DNA of 64,000 bases from Zhengitettix transpicula (GCA_037074705.1 CM073590.1:214564746-214628745); one strand, 5' to 3'. Positions 1-10,849 are shown, numbered from the stretch's first letter. The notes: generated by a model not told the origin, from the letters alone. Program-made: numbers and translations.

Positions 1-283
1 TGGCGGCAATGATTTTAGCAAATTTTGCTTGATATTGATGTGCTGCATCCGAATCAGCAAATGCCCTTTCACCTTTCAATCTTAGATTATGCAAAGAATG
101 TCTTTGTTTAAATCTCTCAAACCAACCATGGCTTGTGGAAAAAGTTAGCTACTTTTCATCTGAAGTCAACAGTAACTGATTCTTAAATGTTTCATAAATA
201 TTCAAAGCCTTATTTGTAATGGCACTGCTATCAATTGGAACCCGCTTTTGAGTTTGGTCTTGTATCCATATCACTAATTCATG
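1..283 (-). pseudogene. Tigger/CENP-B-type transposase relic, N-terminal HTH part
   Basis: Reading the minus strand from 283 gives a protein starting MEHELVIWIQDQTQKRVPID, then an ALNIYETFKNQLL helix, SHGWFERFKQRH, and RAFADSDAAHQYQAKFAKII running off the window edge. The order (E-x-L-V-I-W-I, then K-A-L-x-I-Y, then GWFERFKQRH) is the CENP-B/Tc5-type helix-turn-helix DNA-binding domain of pogo/Tigger transposases and their jerky-like domesticated relatives. One in-frame TAG interrupts it at the TSDEK/LTFSTSHGW junction, so this copy is inactive. The catalytic DDE domain, if present, lies outside the window. I infer a transposon relic rather than a domesticated gene because of the stop codon and the repeat-rich surroundings. 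Confidence 0.8.
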
Positions 284-766
284 TTCCATATTTTATATTG
301 AAACATCTCTTAGATATTATATTGTGCTCATACTCGTGCAAGATCCTGCTGTTACATTTTTCTTATTGTTTTTATTTTGGCCTTAGTAATGGAGTAAAAT
401 TTAGCAATATCTATTACTCGTTATCTTTTACGTAGACGATCTAATATTTTAATTTTGGTTTCTAAAGAAATAACTTTTCATTTGCTTGTTTTTTAATTTT
501 TTATAGTGTCATTAAGGCTTAAATTTTACGTAAATTATAAAACTGAACTACATATTGAAATAATTAACTAAAAATATCATACACAATTATGTAAAGCTTT
601 GCTGGTAAAATGATATTGTATTACTTTACATGAGCCAGATAGCTTTACTATTTTGAATTACTACGGGCATTTCCCATGTTGTAAATATAAGGGAAGGCCC
701 GTCACTGTTATTACTAGTGTTACAAAATAAGATTAAAGAAGGATATAAATATATATATATATATAT
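284..766. other. AT-rich spacer ending in a (TA)n tract
   Basis: No recognisable coding sequence. Short frames at 626-847 and 717-917 overlap the TA tract and the LTR and look accidental. The simple TA run at about 749-766 directly abuts the LTR copy that starts at 767. Confidence 0.5.
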
Positions 767-1721
767 TGTAATACCAATTAAAGAGGCCATTAATTGTTTT
801 AATATACTTGAATTGTTAGCTGCACGAGTTTTGAAAGTGACAATCACGGCTCTTTGTCGGCTAAAGTTGCCGGGAAATGCGCGCGAGTTGAAAGTCAGTC
901 GAGAACTGAAACGTTAAAGGAGTCCGGCGAACGTTACGGTAAAATGTGGATGCTGATCTAAAAGTATGAATAGCGCGACCCAAGAAGTACAACTGCAAGA
1001 TCTATCAGTTTACATAAAACGGGAGTAAACAGTTTTGACGGATAGACTCAAATAATAATCGAAAAATTGGAAGCAAAAGGTTTTGCTTCACACAGACCGA
1101 ACTAAATTTCACATAGAGGCATCAAGGAGACCTATGTCCGAGGGCTGACTGAGGGGCGGCTGATCCAAAGTTTCAGGTGGCAGAGAACGAGAACATCGAC
1201 CGTGTGTATTAAAAATTTAATGTGTAGAATCAGTGAATAATGGCCTTTTTAGTGAGTGTTGTCCTCAAGCTCCAAGAATCAGATCTGGTACCAGAAATAC
1301 ATGCGTAAGTACAAAACAATTATTTAAAATCTGTAAAGGATTAAAGGTAGGAGTCAGATTTAGTTCGTTTTTCTTTTCATTTAGTTTCTTTCATTTCATT
1401 TATTTTCATATTCTATTAAGTTAGCTTCAATGAGTTTGAATTGTGAATGTTAGTTTATTAAATTGGATTGTTCTTACTATCAAACCCAGTAATGACCCTG
1501 TGATAAAGAGAATTTTGACGTATTTGATTGTAAAATATAAAGTTGTATTTTTCCTAGAACGCCGCGAATTGCAAAAATGAAATAAAATATTTTGTTTGTT
1601 AACTGGATGAAATTCGGCGTATAAAGTAGGGATTACAATTTGTACTTTTAAAGAATAAAATTTTAAATCTTAATAATTTTGTTAATTAATTCTTTTAATT
1701 AAGACCACCTTAATAATTATT

Positions 1722-1724
<3 letters not shown>
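767..1724 (+). mobile_element. LTR copy 1 of the (TA)n-associated family, with one tail module
   Basis: Starts TGTAATACCAATTAAAGAGG and ends ATTACA, with (AT)n on both sides. It shares with the copies at 5021, 6060, 14508 and 58331 the blocks CCAATTAA...GGCCATTAAT near the start, a CTGGTACCAG block, a TCAGATTT(C)GTTC-like block and ATCAAACCCAGT...GACCCTG near the end, then AATAAA-like signals. An internal ATTACA at 1632-1637 is probably the true LTR end (about 871 bp), leaving an 87-bp tail that again ends ATTACA at 1724. No internal coding region remains, so this is a solo-LTR-like remnant. TGTAAT/ATTACA are perfect 6-bp inverted termini, as expected for retroviral-type integrase substrates. 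Confidence 0.75.
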
Positions 1725-1758
<34 letters not shown>

Positions 1759-3963
1759 TTTAACCAATTTTTTTCAAATGCATTATTTTACCAACCGTGT
1801 AAAACCGGGGGATAAGTGTACTTTTGAGAGTTTATTAACAGAGAGTGAAGCAGGACAGTAAACTGAAGGTTAAGATGCTTTTTTTGTTTTAGTGTCAATA
1901 ATTACTAATAGCTGATGTTGGAGACGATCCCAACGACCTCAGAGGTTTAATCCACTATATGTAAACCAAAATTTAAGAAAGAACATAATATTTTCATTCC
2001 CATATGAAGGACAAATATCATTTTGTTTAAAATATTAAGTTTTTTTGTTAATTAAAAACCTTTATCTCCACGGGATATAATACATGTGACAAATTAATTT
2101 GTTTACAATAAACATTGATTGGCGACTTGTAATGTGGGACTTAACACATTCACATCAGTTAAGTTCCCAAAACTAAATTATTAATTATTGTTACGTTGTA
2201 TGAGGATGAAAGCAACTCTTTTCCTGAATTCTACCAAACCCAACACGCGCTCTTTCGTAGAGTGTGGAAGAAGGTTCAGAATATAATAGACCGTGGCGCA
2301 GCAAATATTTCAAAAGTAATTAGATACGCTAAGAAATTCTTCGAGAAGGACAATTTAGTCCTTCTAAATGAGGACCTCCAGTGGTTTATTTTCTATAATA
2401 ACGACACTAATTAGGCAGAGGTCTTAAAATTCTCTTCGCTGCAGTGTCTTAATTTCGTTCTGTCTAAAAGAAATGAATACTTGGCTTCCATTAAATTAAA
2501 AACACTCATTAAAGTGAAGCTCGTGACAGAAAATCAGTCTGAGTCACACGCTTCGTTGATACAAGAAATGTGTATTTTGAAATTGAGGAAATAAATTATT
2601 TCGGTTTCCCCTAATATTCGTTTCACTTTCTATCAATAATTGACACAAAATTTACTAATAAAATATAGTGCCTTGGCCGTATTTATTACGTGATTAGAAT
2701 ATTCACAATTATAATATTGCAGATTGTTTTAACATTTTTTCCAGTTTACATTCATATAATGAAACACTCTATAGTTAGCATTCTTTTAGTTTTTTCAATA
2801 AAATAATCTGATTTCTTTGACATAATAATTTCAATCTCTGTTGCAATAAGCTACATTTGAGTATCAATACGTCAAATTTCGTATTTTCCACAATACTTTA
2901 CATTTCATGCGAACTTTCAGTTCATCATTACCAAATTATTTGGAAACAATCCTTCATACGTTATAGAAATATTCTCCTATTTTATTGTCTATTTGGAAAT
3001 CATTAATTAATCTCAAGCTTTTAGTCTGCAGTGGACCACAGTTATTTTCTTAAATTAAATTGATTATATTTATCAGGAAATTTAAGAATATTACCCTGGT
3101 ATTTAAAGCTCCAGTGAAGGAAGACTTTGGGCCACTGTGATCGGATGTACAAAATTTGGACAAAATTGCTCCTTGCAATTCCTTGTATTGGGAACATACG
3201 CACAAACATTCAGACATACACTTATCAAAAGTTATTTTTCAAGAATTTTCAATCTTGTAATCATAAGCATGTCGTCTGCAGTGGACGACAGTAATTTTCA
3301 TAAACACATAAATTCATCGATTATATCCATGATAAAAATTGAGAATGAACCCCGTGATCTTTAAACCCCCAATGAAGCCGTTGGAACGTGACAACGTTGT
3401 TGACATGATTAGTTAAAGTGCAAGATTCTATAGTTTATAACAATTACTACTATTAAATATTGAATAGCAGCAAACAAAGGCTTCCGGGAAGTCATATAAT
3501 AATGAACTGTTATACATTTCTCTGTTACAGTTCCGTGAAAAAGATATTGTATTTGTTTTTATCGTTAATTTGAATGTACAGTCGTCCGTATTTGTGTAAT
3601 TTTTATTACGTTTTTATTTAATTTAGGACTGACTAATTACTCATTTATTGACAACCATGCATTTGATTGAAACTCCTCTCGTAAATTGACGGTTAACAGA
3701 AACAGGGTTCAATATAAAATAATTAAAATAGAAGAGTTGTGATTTGTAAATACGAAATAGTCATTTCCGTTTTTGAGTTCCTTGAACGTGTAAAATGTGG
3801 AACAATTAATATGATTCGTAAAAAAATTGTACTGGACTAAAAGGAGTAATTTTTAATTACGGAAAATAATTGTATTTCGCATAGGAAATCGTTTCGATAC
3901 AAGTTCAATGAGGCAGCAGCACGTAATTATTAGGTAGAACTTGTGTAATTATTATGTATATAG
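1725..3963. other. AT-rich spacer with two short unexplained frames
   Basis: Begins with a (TA)n run to about 1753. A 72-codon plus-strand frame at 2196-2414 (contains FRRVWKKVQNIIDRG and NEDLQWF) lies in a locally less AT-rich patch. I do not recognise it and see no clear splice or promoter context. A 75-codon frame at 3137-3364 overlaps the direct repeat annotated separately. The remainder is low-complexity AT-rich DNA. Confidence 0.4.
3024..3371 (+). repeat. Two ~100-bp direct repeats offset by 250 bp
   Basis: GTCTGCAGTGGAC at 3024 recurs at 3274, both followed by ACAG, ATTTTC, a TTGATTATAT/TCGATTATAT stretch and TTTAAA with a CCAGTGAAG/CCAATGAAG block. The repeats span roughly 3024-3120 and 3274-3371. 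Similarity is lost in the sequence between them. This could be a local tandem duplication or the ends of a small degraded element. Confidence 0.6.
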
Positions 3964-4045
3964 TAGAGATTACCCATGTGTAATGTAAGTTTATTTAATA
4001 ATATTTCTTTACTATTATTGTCGGCATAACTTTGAGGCCAGAGCA
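3964..4045 (+). repeat. Dispersed repeat G, copy 1
   Basis: The segment from TAGAGATTACC through ATGTAA, TTTATTTAA, ATTATTG and CGGCATAACTTTGAGGCCAG is closely matched at 63664-63746 in the same orientation. The element class is unknown. The motif could belong to an LTR or a retroposon end. No coding potential is visible. Confidence 0.6.
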
Positions 4046-4834
4046 AAGAACAGTCAAAATGGCGCAAGAATGCAGATACTGGAAAGGTTGCTACTTAATC
4101 ATTGTCGAAAAAGCGTATGTAATACAGAACTTTGGCGTAACAGGCAGAGTGTTTCTGGAGCCTGGTCATGGCGAGTCTGAGAGTGTTTTGGGAGCCTGAC
4201 CAGTGTGGTCATGGCGTGCGAGTCTAGATTTTCGATACCATGTTGAGGAATCTTGTGACTAAATAATTAGGAATCAGGAAAGTCTTTGCTCAATAAAAGC
4301 TGAAAATATCAGATTTGGCATTAACGTACTTCTACAGTTGAGCTGTGTGACAATAAGTAGGACGACGTGAAGTGCGTGAACAGTTGTTAGAGAATTTAGT
4401 GATGTGAAACAATATAATAATCAGTGTTATGGCCTGTTGATTACAAATTTTCTTTAAAATAACTTTTAAATAACTGTGTATTGCACAATTCACACCGTAC
4501 CACAGCAGCTCGATATAAATTGGTATGCAGAAAGTTTATATTGTAAGCTTTTATATTAATATAAATTACCATCAGATTTCCCTAGATTTGTTAGATTTTT
4601 TATATATGTTATTAGAGATTTAATAAGTATTTTTTATGTAACCCCTTTGGTGCTAATTGCAAATCACTATAATTTAATAGAGGCCCTATAAGCGGCCCTG
4701 AAGTTGTTTCACCTTCTTTTTTAATATTGTACAAAAATTAAAGAAATCAAAATTTATAATAAATTATTTTTTTGTTATCTTTTAAAAAATTTGTTTAATT
4801 CTAGGATAAATCCTATAAATTATATTTCCTTTTA
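4046..4834. other. Spacer with a ~45-bp internal duplication
   Basis: At about 4148-4236 the pattern GGAGCCTG...GGTCATGGCG...GAGTCT occurs twice in tandem with small changes. After this the DNA is AT-rich with an AATAAA at about 4291. I see no gene. Confidence 0.4.
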
Positions 4835-4988
4835 AAATTTCGAATCCCACATTAATTTGTTCCAACGTGTTAGCTGTAACTTTCATTAATTTGTACACTA
4901 CATAATTTTGACAATCCAACGTGGAGGCATATTGTTCTTAATTTAATTTGTATACCACATAATTTGGCTGAAACGTGGTGGCATTTTT
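4835..4988 (-). repeat. Three tandem PBS-like modules of ~55 bp
   Basis: Read on the minus strand, TGCCACCACGTTTCAGCC, TGCCTCCACGTTGGATTG and CTAACACGTTGGAAC recur at about 55-bp spacing (ACGTG cores near 4862, 4916 and 4971), each separated by a variable (A/T)CAAATTAAT stretch. They resemble the TGCCTCAACGTGGGGC block beside the LTR at 58331 and have the same orientation as the adjacent LTR copy at 5021-5943. I infer reiterated primer-binding-site-proximal sequence. Confidence 0.55.
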
Positions 4989-5020
4989 ATTATGATATAA
5001 AATTATATTACAATATATAT

Positions 5021-5943
5021 TGTAATATAAAAATAAATGAAATTGATTATCGGATGAATTTATTGTTAAATTATTTTAATGAAAGGTTGTTAAAAATAAT
5101 TATAGGGTTTAAATCTCAGAACAATTGGTTTATTTAAATTAATAAATACAAATTTTATTATTTTACATTAATGTGTTTACTATTTTACAAGCTCCTTTAC
5201 TCTTGTCTCAGGGTCGTTAATTGGGCCTTTAAACAAAGTACAATACCTTTTCCTACCATCCAAAATTAACAAACAAATTTTTATAACATTCAAAACTTGA
5301 TTAGAATAAAACAACAAATAAAATTGAAATCTGACGATCTATCCTTATTTAACGTTTACATAGCAATAAATTTATAAAGTTTCTCTCTACTACAGTTTGT
5401 ACCGGTACCGGTTTGGATTCTATGATACACTTTGCATTATGTACATGTATGTAACAGGCCTTTGTTTCACTGAATTTAATTTTTAAGTCACTTTCCAAAG
5501 CTATGGTATCGTCCACCAGACACAATTGTTCCGTAAAATACTGCTGACATTTACTTTAAGCCCCTCTCACTCTCCAGCCAAGATGTCGCACTAGTTCTGA
5601 TTACGAGTAAATCAGAACGTTGTTCACTCCTCCAAAGTTCCACACCACTGCCAAACTCAATTTGTTTTTGGTTTCACGATGTTCTGTACTGTTTAACCAA
5701 TTTTCAACTTTCCTCCTTATATCATTGTTCAGTGGTTCAACTTTACTCCACTAATTTTTGTATACAACTTTACTTGATGAAATTCAGTGTGCGACTGCTG
5801 TGCCCCGTAGATTACATGCTCGCCTACGGCAAAGGCCATCCTGTATGTATTCTTACCCATTGTTGTGTTTGTGTTCTCGCCGATAACAATTAATTTCAAT
5901 TGTTTAATTATTAATTCTTTAATTGCCTTTAATTATCTTTACA
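5021..5943 (-). mobile_element. LTR copy 5 of the (TA)n-associated family
   Basis: The plus strand shows TGTAATATAAA at 5021 and ends TTTACA at 5943. On the minus strand it matches the family in order: an AATTAAAGG start, a CCGGTACCGGTACAAA block in the position of CTGGTACCAG, a GTCAGATTTC block, and GACCCTGAGACAAG near the end. It is more diverged than the copy at 6060-7041. It is separated from that copy only by about 40 bp of TA-rich sequence, and from the three modules at 4835-4988 by (AT)4 plus a TGTAAT start. No coding sequence remains. Confidence 0.6.
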
Positions 5944-5983
5944 ATATATATTGCATCATTACAATATATATATATATATATAT
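5944..5983. repeat. (TA)n junction between two tandem LTR copies
   Basis: TA repeats are interrupted by TGCATCATTACA, so there is an ATTACA terminus on the left of the main TA run and TGTAAT on its right. The result is an ATTACA-(AT)n-TGTAAT palindrome. Confidence 0.6.
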
Positions 5984-7041
5984 TGTAATGAACAACAATG
6001 AAGCTTTAATTAATTCAATTTTAATTTAAAGAATTTACCTCACGTTGAGGTAGCCAAAATGTAATAAACAATAGGCTGGCTTTAATTAAATGAAAGAATA
6101 ATCAAAAATTAACAAACAAAATATTTATTTATTTTGTGGCAATAAAGATAATTACAACAAAATTTGAGATCTCATTCTCTCAGGGCCTTGATTTGGTTTG
6201 ATAATGGACACAACAAATTGATTTAAAAATCTTATTAACAAACCGTTCACATTTACCTAAACAATCTGTAGATAGAAAGAAATTAAAAAGAAAAGAAATT
6301 AACATTGATTGGCAATTAAAAGAGAACGAAATCTGACTCTATCCTTTAATTACGTTTACAATTAATCATTAGTTTTGGTTTTGTTACTTACATCTGTTCA
6401 GCTGGTACCAGCATTATTTTTGGTTTCGGAAGTACACTATTGCAAAATTATACACTGATTCTAAAAGTCGACTCACAGATTTTACACTATTGAAGTCAAA
6501 AATGATAGGCTCACCGGAACTCGGATGATCCTCCTGAATGTCAGATATCCGATGTCTGCTTGCCTTCCTTGGCTGGATATAGACGTAAACTCTCTTAGAC
6601 TTTCCTGGCTGGCTGTATACTTAAAAACTGCTCGCTTGCTTCCCTGGCTCGCTACAGAAGTAAAAACTGCTTTTACTTAGCGATATTTGCGAGGTAATTC
6701 TTCCATGAATGTTTATATTTTGACTTAAATTCACAACTTTGTTTAATGATACATTAACGACGACTAGTCTCTGCTCTAGTATTATTTGTTCCGTCCTCTA
6801 AAATGTCCCGCCACCAACTAACAGTTATATTACTTGTTCTGCTCCTCACGATGTTTTTCCGCGAACTGACTCCTAGTTCTCCCGAGTTTTAGCGCGCATA
6901 CCCCATTTTTGACTTTTCGACAAAGCAAAGTGAGCTTGCTTCTCTCATTGTTGCTTTGTTCGATCAGATCACTTAATGGATTTCTCAAACAATTAAAATT
7001 TTACGCCCAAACAATTAATGGCCTAATTAATTGGCATTACA
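5984..7041 (-). mobile_element. LTR copy 3 of the (TA)n-associated family, with one PBS-like module
   Basis: On the minus strand it starts TGTAATGCCAATTAATTAGG at 7041. It carries the family blocks GTATGCGCGCTAAAA-like, CTGGTACCAGCTGAAC, GTCAGATTTCGTTC, CCATTATCAAACC and CCCTGAGAGA, then an AATATTTTGTTTGTTAAT stretch. The LTR proper appears to end ATTACA at 6060 (982 bp). A 76-bp module follows, containing TTTTGGCTACCTCAACGTG, and ends ATTACA at 5984. TGGCTACCTCAACGTGAGG is in the position of a tRNA primer-binding site and resembles the lysine-tRNA type (known pattern TGGCGCCCAACGTGGGGC). No gag or pol remains. Confidence 0.75.

Positions 7042-7072
<31 letters not shown>
7042..7072. repeat. 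(TA)n microsatellite
   Basis: A TA-rich run directly flanks the start of the minus-strand LTR copy at 5984-7041. It is the presumed insertion target or a retained part of the element. Confidence 0.8.
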
Positions 7073-8021
7073 ATATCATTCCGGCTTTAACGTAATAATA
7101 ATTTTCACAAATTCATAACTTTACTTCGAATATTGTTTTTGTGTATTTATCAGTAGGATTAAAATTCTCATGGAGAATTGTACATTCTCTTGTATTTTAA
7201 ATTTCACTTTAATTACCACGTTTTTCTAAAAACTTCTCAAGGTTTCAAAATATTCTTACACGTATTTTTGGTTATTATAGAAGTGATGTATCATATTTAT
7301 TCTAGTAATGTTATAAAATCGTACTCTCACAAATTTATTACTGTATAACTCATTACCCACTACGGCAAATTTCAACACACTATATGAAATTGCTTGCATT
7401 TCACTTTTTCATAGCTCATTTTTAGTAATTAGTGTGCCGAATCGCAGATTTATTTTAATTGTTTGATACTTATGAGACACTGCGTTTCGTTTTCAACACG
7501 TTACGTCGAAATCAAAGATTAATTCTTTTAAGCTTTTAGCATAGTTGATCTCTGTTAATTTAACTAAGCTTACATATATCTAACGGTGTCTGGTGTAACA
7601 GATTGCCGATTATTACTCCAATAATTAGGTAAAACCGTGTTCTGCGGCCGACCAAGATAACAGATGTTCGCGAATGACGTAACTCGTATCTGGTAAGTTA
7701 CCCTCTCTGCGGTTCCATTCCGGAGAATTATATACGGTTCAGGGAGCTCCGTTATGCCACAAAAAAAATATTAATGGCTAAGCAGCTTTTAATAGACTAT
7801 AAAACAATAAATTTTTGTAAAAATTCTTCCACTTTATTTGGACCGCGTGAGAAGTTTCACATTTCTTGTAAGGAAGATCCCAGTCAAGGCAAGTAATCCG
7901 GAATATATTAACTCTTTAGTGTTAAAAGCAATCCCACCGTTTACCTTATCTCCTAACAAGAGTAATGTTTAAATGAAATATTCTTGTAGTATTTTAAATA
8001 GAAATTAAGAGCCGAAAAATT
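7073..8021. other. AT-rich spacer, no gene seen
   Basis: No frame above 60 codons and no repeat that I can match elsewhere in the window. Confidence 0.4.
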
Positions 8022-8275
8022 TACGTCTGATTGAAAATAATGAATAAGAAAGACAGCTAATTCAGACAAAAAATTGATAATATAAATACCACACAACGTT
8101 TCTGCGATCCTCGTTCCTTTCGTCAGGTGCGAAGAAGAGTTTTGTCAACTGACGAGTGTAGTTGTGTCGCTCTAGGGTCTTCTTCGCACCTGACGAAAGG
8201 GACGAGGATCCCAGAAACGTTGTGTGGAATTTATATTATCACTTTTTGTTTGAATTAGCTATCTTTACAATTCAA
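8022..8275. repeat. Head-to-head inverted PLE terminal repeats
   Basis: The left arm reads ACGTCTGATTGAAAATAATG...CACACAACGTTTCTGCGATCC...TTTCGTCAGGTGCGAAGAAG. The right arm is its reverse complement, reading CTTCTTCGCACCTGACGAAAG...GGATCCCAGAAACGTTGTGTGG. About 40 bp with TTTTGTCAACTGACGAGTG lies between. The same sequence terminates the coding PLE copy at 26040-27190. Inverted or tandem 'pseudo-LTRs' are a known property of Penelope-like elements. No coding sequence lies between the arms. Confidence 0.8.
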
Positions 8276-8593
8276 AAATTAAGAGAGTTTTGGAAAACTT
8301 AAACGTCAAATTACAAGGAACATTGACATTTATTAATTTAAATTTTTATAAGAAAAAAATAAGTACTACCCGTTATTTAATTCTTTCGTTTTTTAAAAAA
8401 AAAATGTTACGTTGATGACGCAGAAAGCGAGGAGACGAATGGTGTCAACCCGAATGGGATAATTTTTTACTTAATTATATATTTTATTAAAAATGTTAAG
8501 TTAAACAACTAACATTACGACAGATGATATAAAAAATCATTGGAAATTACACAAACTAAAAGAGATATTTTTAAAAAAGGGAGTTAAACTGAA
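8276..8593. other. AT-rich spacer
   Basis: Nothing recognised. Contains poly(T) and poly(A) runs around 8345-8403. Confidence 0.35.
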
Positions 8594-8660
8594 AGTCTTA
8601 ATTAAACTCAGCGTCTTCCATAACCCCGGATGCGACTCCAATCTCGGTTGTTTTCACATT
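8594..8660 (-). mobile_element. Helitron family fragment
   Basis: The minus strand reads AACAACCGAGATTGGAGTCG, CCGGGGTTATGGAAG, ACTGAGTTTAAT-like. It matches the 3' subterminal part of the fragment at 52579-52667 and the AACCGAGATTGGTGTCAAAT block of the copy at 37399. Both termini are missing. Confidence 0.55.
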
Positions 8661-10201
8661 ATTTTTATGTAACACTTCTCAACACGCTCCACTAAGCATG
8701 CTTCCCTTCTATCATCGGGAGAAACACTATAAATCCCATTACTCCGAAAATATTTGTCTATATTCCGAAAAATATTGAAAAAAAAATTGTAATACTCAAG
8801 TTGAAAATAACGGGTGGCAGGTAATTTTAAACGAAATAGTTTGCGAGTACATTGCTGACAATAATTTATATACCATCTACGGGATACAAAACAATATTAA
8901 TGAGTTTCAACATGTCTACCACTGGACTAATACCCGATGTTAGATTATCTATTGACGCAATTTTATATTTTATATCGTAGTTGTTTTTCACTTGTCCTGT
9001 TTACTAAGATTAATGGTATCAATAAATCTATTCTAAATTATTAATCGCCGAATTTTTGTATTTTATGTAATGGGTGTTTTCCATTGGCCTACACTTTGAG
9101 CAGAATCAATAACTGACTGATGATTGTGTAACATTTAGTTGCAATCTTTAGTCGAGAATGTTTGTCTTCACTTTTTGTGCAAGAAACTCGTGATATTATC
9201 TCTTGGAACTTCAAGAATTAAATGTGAACGAGTGAGAAGGACATAAATTAAGACGGCAGTTCATTTTTGTGTACAGTTCTCACAAAAGGCTCGTTTCTGT
9301 GCGCAAGTTCACATCTGTGCAGATAAGGAGAGGGAAGTATGTTTTGAGCAGTTAACAGTTCTCTGCAGAAGCTCATCTCCGGACTGTGTACGGAATTCAT
9401 TACGCGAGAACAGGGCGCCAACTTAAAGACGAAGCACTTCAAGATGCAGTTAAAGCCGTTCGGCTTTATGTCCTTAGCCTGTATAAGCACGCACATGATA
9501 TTTAAGTTCTTACAGGAACACACACCAGTTTTACTGCGACTGTATATCAAAACCGAGAGATAACGGAATTGAGATACGTCCCGAATATTAATAAATTGAG
9601 AGTGGATATTACAAGTTGTTTCATAATTCTCAAATACCTTTACATTTATCTTTATTGATTTGCATTAATTGTCTTCCTCCATACCAGCCATTTCTGTTTC
9701 AGAGAGTTCATTCTTTAGTCAGATTGAAATAATTTTACCATTACAAAGAATATAAAATAACAAAGATTATTTAATAAACTGTTACAAAAATTTTTTAATG
9801 TGACGAGTCTTGATTTAAAATTACAAAAAATTTATTGGACCTATTATTTCTGAGCTTAACCATTTTTCAAAACTAACTTATTTGTCTAGAATAACATTAT
9901 TGTTAAAATTGAATGAATGATTGACTTCAAAATAATGTTTAGAAACAATAAAATTTTTAATAAAAGATGGAAATTATAAATCAGCTTTAATTTCCTTAAT
10001 TAAAGTTAAAAAACGTTATTATTATGACCAATATAACAATATGAGGAATTATTGCAACTAATTTTATAAAAAAAATATTTTGGAAATCAAGAAATATTAA
10101 GGTCATCTTTATGTTCTTTTAACATGTACTTTTATATTTTATGTAATGGTTATATATATTAATATATATCCTGACTATTGAGAAAACTAATAATTAAATT
10201 A
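8661..10201. other. AT-rich spacer with an unrecognised 100-codon frame
   Basis: A minus-strand frame at 9248-9550 (MIYSRSKTGVCSCKNLN...) is the longest here. Its composition is not strikingly protein-like, and neither a domain nor a repeat copy is seen. I treat it as unproven. Confidence 0.35.
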
Positions 10202-10321
10202 ACATCAGCCATTCTTAAGTCAGAAAAAATAATTTCTTAATTTAAAATTAAACATTTCGTCACTTATTTGACAACCCCATCAGGTACAAATGGTTTTTTC
10301 AGACTTAAAATTGGCTGATGT
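10202..10321. repeat. Inverted repeat with PLE-like core
   Basis: ACATCAGCCATTCTTAAGTC at 10202 is nearly the reverse complement of the sequence ending TTGGCTGATGT at 10321. Between the arms lies ACATTTCGTCAC...GACAACCCCATCAGG, which resembles the CAACGTTTC...TTTCGTCAGG core of PLE terminal repeats. It could be the end of a third PLE subfamily. No coding remnant is attached. Confidence 0.45.
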
Positions 10322-10374
10322 TTATTTATTTATATAATAGTTATTTTTCACTTGCCCTATTTATAAGTCCATCT

Positions 10375-10690
10375 TCCTGTTAGCTTTGTAAATTTAAGTG
10401 TACGTACCTCCGGAAGTCATCCTTCATAACGTAAAGAAAGTTCCCCAGTTTCCCTATCATATAATCTTCCCATGCCAGAGTTGTTGAAAATAAAAAAATC
10501 GAAATATGTCGTTTGGATTATTTTCTCCGCACTAAAACAATAAAAAAGATTTCTTCCCGAACAAAATAATTTTAATAATTAGAATGTTTTCGCCATTCAC
10601 TTTTCTATAACAATAATAAACAAGCTCCGTCAAAAATCGTATGCTGACGAGAGTCTCTGACCCTATAACGTCAAAGCAAGTAGGTAATTG
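10375..10690 (+). mobile_element. 3' end fragment of a Jockey-like LINE
   Basis: Blocks CATCCTTCATAACGTA, GTCGTTTGGATTA, AAACAATAAAAAAG, CCAAATAATTTT-like, GCCATTCACTT and GCTGACGAGAG...CCCTATAACGTC match, in order, the last ~300 bp of the LINE relic at 46210-47290. That copy places this as C-terminal reverse transcriptase ORF plus 3' UTR. Heavily mutated and non-coding now. Confidence 0.6.
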
Positions 10691-10849
10691 AATGAAAAGA
10701 TTAAGGGATATGTTGATTTGTAATGTAACCTTCGATGTAACGGACAGACAAGCTAAACCGGTAATTCCCATCGTGGGTTCCACGACCCAAAGGAGGGCAA
10801 TTTGAATGTTCCGAGAGGCAATACGATTTTTTTAAAATTTATTTTTTAA

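Noticed and set aside
2196..2414. 72-codon frame as a host exon
   Set aside because: The sequence looks protein-like, but there is no recognised domain, no splice evidence and no second copy, so I did not call a gene.
4835..4988. CRISPR-like spacing of ACGTGG motifs at 55 bp
   Set aside because: The repeats are whole ~55-bp degenerate units related to LTR-adjacent sequence, not constant repeats with variable spacers.
9248..9550. 100-codon minus-strand frame
   Set aside because: No domain, and the composition is compatible with a chance frame in a less AT-rich patch.
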